Assembly: GCF_002811475.1 (NCBI RefSeq)
Contig: NZ_NPDL01000003.1
Location: 310,001 to 374,000 of the forward strand
DNA from: Leptospira hartskeerlii
GTDB taxonomy: Bacteria > Spirochaetota > Leptospiria > Leptospirales > Leptospiraceae
DNA: 64,000 nucleotides
Direction of reading: 5' to 3'
The notes under the pieces are model-generated. The model was not told the origin of the DNA. It saw nothing but the letters and a program-made list of their open reading frames with translations, and made no database searches. The position numbers and the translations under genes were made by a program. How positions within the stretch are numbered: position 1 is the first letter of the stretch; every line of letters begins with the position of its first letter. This document shows positions 47,503-54,630 of the stretch, piece by piece.

Positions 47503-48611
47503 AGAGATTCGTCCCGATCTTCTTCTATAAAATGATCTCTTTTGAAAAATATATAAAGTAAAACTAGGATCCCCGCTAAAACTGCGGCAGCCAAACGAGG
47601 ATCATATTCCGATCTTTTGAATATTTTACCCTCTCCAATTTCCGGAAGTTTTTTAGGTTGGATCGTAAATCCATTCTGGGTCGCAAGTTCTTCTACTCGC
47701 ACCAAATGAATGATAGGAATTCCTAAATTTGCAAAGCGCCTCATGACCGAATCTCTTCCGTCATGGACAATTGGATGCTTTAGATTTAGACCAGGAGAAA
47801 ATTCTCCAGAATTCTTCTTGGTTCCTACAGAAACAGTTCCGCCGCCCACATTGATATAAGCCTTATACTCTGAATACGGAATGACTGACGAATACAAACC
47901 TATTCTTTCTTCCAAGCTATCTGAGTAATTCTTAGAATGGAGCATCGGAAGTGAATTTTTGGAGGCGGAATTTTGTAGGTTCTTCGACGCTTCTTTCGAC
48001 ATCCCAAATGCCTGGTCCTCGATCCCTCCCCAACTGTAGCCCGAGGACTTATAAGGAAAAATCCCCTGAGTATAAAGAAATATCTCCATATCCGGCCATA
48101 AAAATTCAGGATCATTCGCTCCCCATTGAGAAGAAGTTAGACTGGAGATAATCACAAGTTTCAGTTCCAAAACTTTAGCAGCAGAATACACCGCAATATT
48201 TAAAGCAGGAAATGAACCAGAGAGAGAAACTGCGACTGCGTCTCCTTTTTTAACCCCAGCTTGGATGAGATACTCCAGAACCAAAGCACCAAAGTTCGGA
48301 TTGATAGAACTTTGTTTTGCTTTAAGCGAGCCTAAATTACTCGTCACAGGTGTAAAAAATTCGCCGATTAATCCCGAGCCAGAAGGATCGGAATCCAGAT
48401 CTATCTTTATATTTTTAGATTCTTTATAACGTTTGATCTCTTGAAACGCCTTAGCGGTAAGTTTTGCAGCCTCTATTTTTTCAGAATAGTATTCCTGCAC
48501 TTTTTCATAACGAAAATATTCCACTAAGTACATTCCAAAAATAGAAACTACTGCCAAGGCTAAATAATACAGAACGGATTTGTTGGAAGATTTCCAATAC
48601 ATTCCCTTCAA
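47499..48611 (-). CDS. pgsW: Poly-gamma-glutamate system protein PgsW
   Basis: A 370-residue membrane-anchored protein with N- and C-terminal helices (about 11-30 and 340-360) and an extracytoplasmic middle. It has the PgsW pattern: IGEFFTPVTSNLGSLKAKQSSINPNF, VKKGDAVAVSLSGSFPALNIAVYSAAK, SSQWGANDPEFLWPDME. I choose the TTG at 48609-48611, which overlaps the pgsC stop (TTGA) and has AAGGAG 8 bases upstream; a far upstream start would overlap pgsC by 90 bp. The family occurs with PgsB and PgsC in poly-gamma-glutamate clusters, and its exact role is not settled. Confidence 0.8.
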   Translation of the reverse strand: MKGMYWKSSNKSVLYYLALAVVSIFGMYLVEYFRYEKVQEYYSEKIEAAKLTAKAFQEIKRYKESKNIKIDLDSDPSGSGLIGEFFTPVTSNLGSLKAKQSSINPNFGALVLEYLIQAGVKKGDAVAVSLSGSFPALNIAVYSAAKVLELKLVIISSLTSSQWGANDPEFLWPDMEIFLYTQGIFPYKSSGYSWGGIEDQAFGMSKEASKNLQNSASKNSLPMLHSKNYSDSLEERIGLYSSVIPYSEYKAYINVGGGTVSVGTKKNSGEFSPGLNLKHPIVHDGRDSVMRRFANLGIPIIHLVRVEELATQNGFTIQPKKLPEIGEGKIFKRSEYDPRLAAAVLAGILVLLYIFFKRDHFIEEDRDESL

Positions 48612-49072
48612 GGCAATAACTCCTTTCCAAGAAATAAGATCAAAATCAAACGAACGATCACGGAAGCTGTAAGTAAAGATGCAAGAGTTTCCAACCAACC
48701 TTGCCTATCCATCCATACCGCAATAAGACCCGGAATAATATGACCAACCGCTTTTACTTCCGATCCTAAGTGGATTATCTCCTTAAAAATTCCTGGAAAT
48801 ATCCATTCATTGCCGATTGCGTCCAAAACGAATCCGAGTAAAAGTAGAATTGCAGTCCTTCTTTTTCCATATAATATTACAAATTTCGAAATGAATCTTC
48901 CTAAAGCAAAAACACAGAGGCTCACGGACAATGTAAGAAGAATATTGATTGGATTCTGGAGCTGCAATGCGAAATACCCAGGAACGACAAGCCCGCCAGC
49001 TATTCCGAAAAATTCGGAAAAGAATAAACTGATCCCTAAGCCCAACCCGATGGAAATACTCAATAAGTCCAT
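48608..49072 (-). CDS. pgsC: Poly-gamma-glutamate biosynthesis protein PgsC/CapC
   Basis: A small integral membrane subunit of 154 residues with four to five hydrophobic helices. It begins MDLLSISIGLGLGISLFFSE and has GLVVPGYFALQLQNPINILLTL and VGHIIPGLIAVWMDRQGW, the usual PgsC/CapC signatures. With PgsB it forms the membrane complex that polymerises glutamate. It starts 1 bp after the pgsB stop. Confidence 0.88.
   Translation of the reverse strand: MDLLSISIGLGLGISLFFSEFFGIAGGLVVPGYFALQLQNPINILLTLSVSLCVFALGRFISKFVILYGKRRTAILLLLGFVLDAIGNEWIFPGIFKEIIHLGSEVKAVGHIIPGLIAVWMDRQGWLETLASLLTASVIVRLILILFLGKELLP
48620..48625 (-). promoter_or_regulatory. Ribosome-binding site for pgsW inside pgsC
   Basis: AAGGAG on the minus strand, within the last codons of pgsC, 8 bases before the TTG start. 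It supports coupled translation of pgsC and pgsW. Confidence 0.65.
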
Positions 49073-49073
49073 A

Positions 49074-50264
49074 CTACCCTTTCAGAATTTCCTTTCGTTT
49101 TAAATGTTCCAGAAGTTCTAAACCCAGTCCACCTATATTCCCGAGTCCAACAACCATTGAGTGAGAAGGAAGCGATTTTCGAAAAAACTCCATGATCTCT
49201 TTTGCATCTAGATATTTTAGATCTTCTAATTTAGAATTTCCTAAACCTAATTTCAAACAGGTCTTCTTAAATATCTCGTTTCCTTCGCCAGTAATCAAAA
49301 TCAAGTCCGGGATATTCTTATTCCAAGAGAGGATCTCTTTTGCCATTTGTTCCGATCTTTCCGGTCTATCTTTTCTACAATTCACAAGAGCGACTTTATA
49401 AGTATATTCAAGGAACCGTTGGACCGAATTCTTCCAAATACTTGCGGCAGACCTCGGATCGTTTGCAGCAAAACCATTTGCAAAAGCGATCTTATTCTCA
49501 CCAAATGTATATTCTGCAAAGAAAGTAGCTCCCAAATCCGGAGAATGAGACCACATTCCTTGTATCGCAATCTCCGCTTTAACTCCTAAAGATTCGCATA
49601 CCTCTAAAGCAATAAGCACGTTCTCGGGATGTTCATAATATGCAAAACCTTGCATATAGTTTAACTGAGAATATTTTTTAGGACTGACTGAAACGATTTC
49701 CGTATTCTTCCTTTTACATATCTCTTCAAAGAATGAAAAAAATTCTACTTCCGAAGTGAATAACATTTTGGATTTTGGAATAAAACCGCTTAGAGCTAAA
49801 GCAACATCCTTCTTCTCCGGCCCCATGATTTCTAGATGATCTTCTCTTACATTTGTGATTACGGAATGTGTAGCCTTGATCAATTTTTCTTCCGAAACTT
49901 TCTGGTTAAACGGAACAAGTGCCATACATTCTAAAACGATTACGTTTGCTCCTTGTTTAACTGCCTCTTGGATCGCAAACTTCTGCTCTAAAATATTTGG
50001 AGCGCCGTATCTGATGATATTCCGTTCGGAACCATCCGGTAAGATAAGCCTTGGAACGGTTCCGGTGGTTTTAGCGAGAACTTGAAATCCACCTTCTTTC
50101 AAACCGGATGCGATAAGTCTTGTTACAGAACTCTTTCCTCGAGTGCCATTTACATGGATACGAACCGGGATTTTGTTCCTTCTGGAAATATGAAGGATAT
50201 ATTCTGCAAATCCGAATCCTAACAAAAACAAGAGTAAAGGAAACAGTATGAGAAATTCGGACAC
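49074..50264 (-). CDS. pgsB: Poly-gamma-glutamate synthase PgsB/CapB
   Basis: Mur-ligase-like ATP-dependent amide ligase that links glutamates through the gamma-carboxyl. It has one N-terminal membrane helix (about 4-25), then the P-loop VNGTRGKSSVTRLI (38-51). Further conserved stretches are KTTGTVPRLILPDG, VLECMALVPF and SVITNVREDHLEIMGP, where the H-L-E form is typical of CapB. The 396 residues match the family. The start is a GTG at 50262-50264 with AAGGA 10 bases upstream. It lies 42 bp after an RsbU-type phosphatase gene. No capA/pgsA homologue and no CapD depolymerase is in the window. Confidence 0.9.
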   Translation of the reverse strand: MSEFLILFPLLLFLLGFGFAEYILHISRRNKIPVRIHVNGTRGKSSVTRLIASGLKEGGFQVLAKTTGTVPRLILPDGSERNIIRYGAPNILEQKFAIQEAVKQGANVIVLECMALVPFNQKVSEEKLIKATHSVITNVREDHLEIMGPEKKDVALALSGFIPKSKMLFTSEVEFFSFFEEICKRKNTEIVSVSPKKYSQLNYMQGFAYYEHPENVLIALEVCESLGVKAEIAIQGMWSHSPDLGATFFAEYTFGENKIAFANGFAANDPRSAASIWKNSVQRFLEYTYKVALVNCRKDRPERSEQMAKEILSWNKNIPDLILITGEGNEIFKKTCLKLGLGNSKLEDLKYLDAKEIMEFFRKSLPSHSMVVGLGNIGGLGLELLEHLKRKEILKG

Positions 50265-50306
50265 GTAAAGAATGTCCTTCTAAATAAGTTCTTAGGTCAA
50301 CTTAGA

Positions 50307-51914
50307 TTAAGTCAGGTTCAAAGAAATCAGTGTGATGTCATCCTGGGGTTCTTTGTCTGCCAGATGAGCCTTCATTTCTTTTATGATCTGAGAATGTAAT
50401 TCCAGCCCGCTTAGTCCGGAGTCTCTGTAGATTTTTTCTATCCTTTCTTCACCAAACGGATTTTGTTCCGAATCAAATTCCTCAAAGATCCCATCGGTTA
50501 ACATCAGTATGGAATCTCCTTCCGAATAATCGTATTCTTCTTCCAGATATTCCATTTTTGCATTTAGGCCTAAAAGTGATCCTGTTCTTTCCAAAGGTTT
50601 TATCCCTGATTTGGATTTCCATAAGAGTGCAGGATGACCTCCGGATGCAAATCGGATCTTTCTTTCTATCGTATCCACATCCAAGATAAAACAGGAAAAA
50701 TACATCTGTAGATTTTTGAAATTTCTACAATAATCTATATTGATCCCTTTAATCAGTTCCAAAGGAGAATCTGCCAAATATTTTAGAGGCTCGTAAACTC
50801 CTTTGATTGTCATTGTCACAAGTGCAGCTTGGACGCCATGACCGGTAGCATCGGCTAAAATTACTCTCAGAACGCCAGGGCGGAATTCGAATATATCAAA
50901 CCAATCCCCTCCCACTTCCATTACCGGAACATAATTTACAAAAGTTTGAACTCCCGGAATTGAATAATCAATCGGTGGAAGTAAACTATTCTGCACTCGT
51001 TTAGCCAGGTTTAATTCTTCTTTCATCAAACGATAGAATCTGGTAAGTTCTTTGGAGCGGGATTCTACCTCAGCTTCCAGATTTTGTAGGAGGTCCAACC
51101 TTTCCCTGTCTACGTTCTTAAGTTCTTCTACAGTCCCTCTTAATTTCTTTTGGATAGAAATTCTGTCAGTGATATCTCGAAGTATGAGAGTATATCCTTT
51201 TCCGGAAGATGTATTTACCTTGGAGACGGAAGCTTCTAAAATAGGCTCAGTCCCGTTTTTGCGCCTGGCCCTAAGCGGCCCAAAGATCCCGCGATCCGGA
51301 TTTTCTCCTATCTGATATAATACATTGGAAATATTTTTTTTGTGTCTCGATGGAAGTAAAAACTCCAAAGACTTTCCATTCACTTCCCAAGAGGAATATC
51401 CGAACAACTTCTCCGCAGCCGGATTCATCAGTATTATTTCCATGGAGTCGTTCACAGAAAGAATAGAATCCAAAGAAGTTCTCACAAGTTCGGAAAGTCT
51501 TTCTTCCGATTCTTTGAGTTTAACTTCTCCTTCTTTTCTGGAAGTTACATCGCGCAAGTAAACTGCAATGTCTTCGATAGAAGGAAAGATACGAACCTCG
51601 TACCAAATATTCTCCTTCGGATCTAAAATCTCCAGGTCTTTTGGAAGTCCGGAATGCATAGACTCTATCATCGCAGGAAACAAAGAAGTGTAATTGAATT
51701 GAGGAAGTATCTCCGGTAATCTTTTGCCGACTAAATTCTCTCGAATAATATCCAGAAGTTTTTCGGCCTCGAAGTTAGCATATAAGATCTTAAGTTCTCT
51801 GTCTAAGGACAAAAATGCGTCCGTAATTCTTTCTAAGATCCGAATTACATCTTTTCTAGAAGCGGATTGGAAAGGTGCTCGAGTTCCGGAATTTTTTTCC
51901 TCTGCTTCTGACAT
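50307..51914 (-). CDS. PAS-PAS RsbU/SpoIIE-type serine phosphatase
   Basis: A 535-residue soluble PP2C-type phosphatase. It has two PAS domains (about 22-128 and 143-260), a coiled-coil linker (262-312) and a SpoIIE domain (about 318-534). The linker ends in the AKRVQNSLLPP helix that typically precedes RsbU cores. Metal-binding Asp residues are visible in EVGGDWFDIF, ADATGHGVQAA and LTDGIFEEFDS. Such enzymes dephosphorylate anti-sigma-factor antagonists in partner-switching systems; no STAS or anti-sigma gene is adjacent. It lies between a PAS kinase and pgsB with gaps of 35 and 42 bp, so it may control glutamate polymer synthesis. Confidence 0.9.
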   Translation of the reverse strand: MSEAEEKNSGTRAPFQSASRKDVIRILERITDAFLSLDRELKILYANFEAEKLLDIIRENLVGKRLPEILPQFNYTSLFPAMIESMHSGLPKDLEILDPKENIWYEVRIFPSIEDIAVYLRDVTSRKEGEVKLKESEERLSELVRTSLDSILSVNDSMEIILMNPAAEKLFGYSSWEVNGKSLEFLLPSRHKKNISNVLYQIGENPDRGIFGPLRARRKNGTEPILEASVSKVNTSSGKGYTLILRDITDRISIQKKLRGTVEELKNVDRERLDLLQNLEAEVESRSKELTRFYRLMKEELNLAKRVQNSLLPPIDYSIPGVQTFVNYVPVMEVGGDWFDIFEFRPGVLRVILADATGHGVQAALVTMTIKGVYEPLKYLADSPLELIKGINIDYCRNFKNLQMYFSCFILDVDTIERKIRFASGGHPALLWKSKSGIKPLERTGSLLGLNAKMEYLEEEYDYSEGDSILMLTDGIFEEFDSEQNPFGEERIEKIYRDSGLSGLELHSQIIKEMKAHLADKEPQDDITLISLNLT

Positions 51915-51949
51915 AGGAGATCAAAAGTATCTCCTCGCCTAAGGCAAGG

Positions 51950-53467
51950 TCAAGAAATCTTTTCCGAAGCAGGGATCAAGATATGAAATGTGGCGAACTC
52001 ATCCTCTGAACTTTCTACCTCTATCTCGCCGCCCATTTCCCGAACGATCTCATAGCTAACTGAAAGTCCAAGTCCAGTTCCGACCGTGGTTGGTTTTGTA
52101 GTGAAGAACGGATCAAAAATCCGATTCAGATTCTCGTCACCTATTCCGATTCCCCAGTCTTTGACAGTGATCCGAACAAACCTAGTATCTCCTTTTTCGA
52201 CTACGGACTGAGATACCTGGATCTTCTTATGATCCGTTTCGAAAGCATACTTTTCGTTCAACGAATCTCTCGCGTTTGTGATCAAGTTTAGAAAAACCTG
52301 TTTTAGTTTTTGAGGTTCACCAATTACAAGTGGGACTTCTGAGTCGGCATCCACTAAACTATCCATTCCTTCCACCCTGATCCCGTCTCTGATCAGGAAC
52401 GGCAATAGAAGTTGTATAGAAGAGTATAAAATTTCTCCAGTAGAAACGTGAGCCCTGATACCTTCTTCTTTATGAGCAAAACCTAATAGACTTCTTACGA
52501 TGCCGGAAATTCTTTCACTTTCCCGAATGATCACTTCCATGTTTTTGGAGAGGGATTCGTTCTCTTCTACCTGAGTGCGAACTAGTTCCGCGTAATTTAA
52601 GATACCTGTGAGAGGATTATTGATCTCGTGAGCGACACCGGCAGCCAAGGTTCCCAGGGCCTCCAATTTTTGACGATGTCTTTGGGACTCCATTCTTCTC
52701 AAACGATCGGAATCTGATTCTTTTTGTTGTGTGGTGTCCGAGATCGCAAGTAAGATCGCGCTGATCTCTCCTTGTTTAGTTACGGGAGAAATTCTAATAT
52801 AATAATGGCTTCTTTTGCCTGTAAAGCTACTCCATTCTTCGAATGCTTCCGGCTTACCGGTGCTCAATACCCGAGTAATCACGGATTGTACTTTTAATGC
52901 ATCAGAAGTTTTTAATACTTCGAAAAAGTTTTTACCTTGGATCTCATCTGCAGAAACTCCAGTGAATGTTCTATTGATGAATAACACATTCCCATTCAAG
53001 TCCATGATAACTACAAAATCCATTCCTTCCATAAGAAAGGAACGCCAGCGATAGTCTGAATCTTCTAAGGAATAATCTTTTAGAAGACCTTCTTCATCCA
53101 ACTCTTGTAATTGGACAAGAACTCTACCTTCTTCTGTCGGTATCCTGTTTGCTCTTACATATACTTTCTTATATCCGTTTGCGGAAAGAAGTCTTGTTCT
53201 TGCAGAAAATACTTTTGGAACTTCATGTTTAAATCTGTCCATGAAGGCATCCATTAGGCTTTCCGTATCGTCAGGATGTGCAAACTGGGACCATTTCATT
53301 CTTCCCTCTATCTCCGTTTTTCTTCTTCCGGAGATATCCTCGAACTTCTGGTTTACCAAGGCGATGGTACCATCTGCTTCTACCAAAAAAGCAGCTAATG
53401 GTTGGTGTTCGAATAAGCTACGATATTGGGAAGAAGATGCGTTGGTTAATGTGTTTTCTTGATTCAA
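51950..53467 (-). CDS. PAS-PAS HisKA histidine kinase
   Basis: The start is a TTG at 53465-53467 with GGAG 8 bases upstream. The 505-residue soluble kinase has PAS domains at about 14-122 and 140-250, a HisKA domain with phospho-acceptor H280 (GTLAAGVAHEINNPLTGI) and HATPase_c (NLITNARDSLNE, DWGIGIGDENLNRIFDPFFTTK, GTGLGLSVSYEIV). The FDPFFTTKP form is that of NtrB/ZraS-like kinases. No receiver gene is adjacent; it is followed by the RsbU-type phosphatase and pgsBCW in the same direction. Confidence 0.9.
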   Translation of the reverse strand: MNQENTLTNASSSQYRSLFEHQPLAAFLVEADGTIALVNQKFEDISGRRKTEIEGRMKWSQFAHPDDTESLMDAFMDRFKHEVPKVFSARTRLLSANGYKKVYVRANRIPTEEGRVLVQLQELDEEGLLKDYSLEDSDYRWRSFLMEGMDFVVIMDLNGNVLFINRTFTGVSADEIQGKNFFEVLKTSDALKVQSVITRVLSTGKPEAFEEWSSFTGKRSHYYIRISPVTKQGEISAILLAISDTTQQKESDSDRLRRMESQRHRQKLEALGTLAAGVAHEINNPLTGILNYAELVRTQVEENESLSKNMEVIIRESERISGIVRSLLGFAHKEEGIRAHVSTGEILYSSIQLLLPFLIRDGIRVEGMDSLVDADSEVPLVIGEPQKLKQVFLNLITNARDSLNEKYAFETDHKKIQVSQSVVEKGDTRFVRITVKDWGIGIGDENLNRIFDPFFTTKPTTVGTGLGLSVSYEIVREMGGEIEVESSEDEFATFHILIPASEKIS

Positions 53468-53612
53468 GACCTTATCTCCTCCCCTTTTTCTCTCTATTAA
53501 ATGGGAAGAATGGCCTCGTTTAAATATTACAAATTTTTAAAAAAAAGAATAAGAAGGATAAGTGAGGATGCAGGTTTGTCGTAAATTGCAATGAAATCGT
53601 GATATTTTACTA

Positions 53613-53647
53613 CTGTTGCTTCTGATCCATTAGAATAGAAGCAACAG
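53613..53647 (-). terminator. Hairpin after the FKBP gene
   Basis: A perfect 11 bp stem (CTGTTGCTTCT / AGAAGCAACAG) with a 13-base loop starts 16 bp past the FKBP stop on the minus strand. Only a loose T/A tract follows, so strength is uncertain. The remainder of 53468-53612 is AT-rich and carries no gene. Confidence 0.6.
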
Positions 53648-53663
53648 ATTTAACACAGAAATG

Positions 53664-54065
53664 TCAGTAAACTTTGATCAATTCTACTTCAAAAATCAGA
53701 GTAGAATTTGGAGGAATAGTCCCTGCTCCGGAGCTTCCATAACCCATTTCAGGTGGGATCGTCAATTTACGGATACCGCCTTCTTTCATACCTTGGACTC
53801 CTTTGTCCCAACCTCGGATCACTTGCCCAGCACCAAGATCAAAACGGAACGGAGTTCCTCTGTCTTTGGAGCTATCGAATTTTTTTCCATTGGTCAGCCA
53901 ACCGGTATAATGAACGGTTACGTTAGACCCATTGAAGGCCTCTTTCCCAGTTCCCTTTTTGATGTCTTTAATCACCAGACCGTTGCCTTGAGCAAATACT
54001 CCCAGGCTCAGAACGAATGCTGAGATTAAAATTGCGATTAATATATGGATTCTTTTTAAATTCAT
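53664..54065 (-). CDS. Exported FKBP-type peptidyl-prolyl isomerase
   Basis: A signal peptide (MNLKRIHILIAILISAFVLS, cleaved about residue 25 at VFA-QG) precedes one FKBP domain. The active-site residues are conserved: Y53 in VHYTGWL, F63-D64 in KKFDSSKDRG, V82-I83 and W86 in GQVIRGWDKGVQGM, and Y109 in PPEMGYG. The 133-residue protein is probably periplasmic. Its ATG overlaps the stop of the RRM gene by 4 bp, an unusual pairing of an RNA-binding protein with a secreted folding factor. Confidence 0.93.
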   Translation of the reverse strand: MNLKRIHILIAILISAFVLSLGVFAQGNGLVIKDIKKGTGKEAFNGSNVTVHYTGWLTNGKKFDSSKDRGTPFRFDLGAGQVIRGWDKGVQGMKEGGIRKLTIPPEMGYGSSGAGTIPPNSTLIFEVELIKVY

Positions 54066-54421
54066 TTTCCTCTACCTCCAGTACGTCTGACAGAACTTCC
54101 AAAACCCCCCGTGGTCTGGCTTCCATGCACTTTATTGTGACTCGGCCCACCTTTCACGGATTGCTTTTTATCGAATTCTTTTTTCCATTCATCGGCGTCT
54201 ACCACCGTTAGAACTTTTCCGGAAACCTCGTACTTATTTAAAGCTTCCAGGGCCTTTTTTGCCGCCCCATCTTCCATTTCCAAAGAACCGTAACCCAAAG
54301 AACGTCCCGTGAGTTTATCTTTTTTAATGGAAATATGCTCGGCCTTTCCGTATTTGGAGAATAGTTTTTCCAAATCTTCTTCCGTCCATTCCTGGGGAAG
54401 ATTGCCCACTGAAATCTTCAT
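54062..54421 (-). CDS. RRM-type RNA-binding protein
   Basis: A single RNA recognition motif fills residues 1-80: RNP2 ISVGNLP (3-9) and RNP1 GRSLGYGSLEM (39-49). A Gly/Arg-rich tail (GGFGSSVRRTGGRGK) resembles those of cyanobacterial Rbp and eukaryotic glycine-rich proteins. It has 119 residues. The ribosome-binding site AAAAGGAGG just before the ATG at 54419-54421 is among the strongest in the window, suggesting high expression. It is co-translated with the FKBP gene. RNA chaperone activity is the family expectation; targets are unknown. Confidence 0.92.
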   Translation of the reverse strand: MKISVGNLPQEWTEEDLEKLFSKYGKAEHISIKKDKLTGRSLGYGSLEMEDGAAKKALEALNKYEVSGKVLTVVDADEWKKEFDKKQSVKGGPSHNKVHGSQTTGGFGSSVRRTGGRGK

Positions 54422-54454
54422 ACCGCCTCCTTTTATATTTCGCGACGATTGATT

Positions 54455-54486
54455 AACCTGTCTTATGCTTTCTAAAAAAACAGGTT
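54455..54486. other. AACCTGT/ACAGGTT inverted repeat upstream of the RRM gene
   Basis: Seven-base arms separated by 18 bases lie 34 bp upstream of the RRM start, in the divergent region with the phosphate transporter. It may be an operator or a leader hairpin. Confidence 0.35.
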
Positions 54487-54630
54487 AGATCACCCATTCT
54501 TTCAGGTCGGGGGGAAATCGAAAGCGCATTTCATAATCCGTATTTTGAAAAAGAAACCTGCGGAAATTTGGGTTGAGGCTCCTACTTTGCCTTAAATACT
54601 ACCCAAAACACCCTTTCGAGATAGGACTAC

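Noticed and set aside
48612..48698. Extended N-terminus of PgsW
   Set aside because: It would overlap pgsC by 90 bp and place a hydrophilic stretch before the anchor helix; the TTG at 48609-48611 has a well-spaced ribosome-binding site.
54455..54486. Terminator reading of the AACCTGT/ACAGGTT repeat
   Set aside because: The 18-base loop and lack of an upstream gene ending there make a terminator unlikely; kept only as a possible operator.
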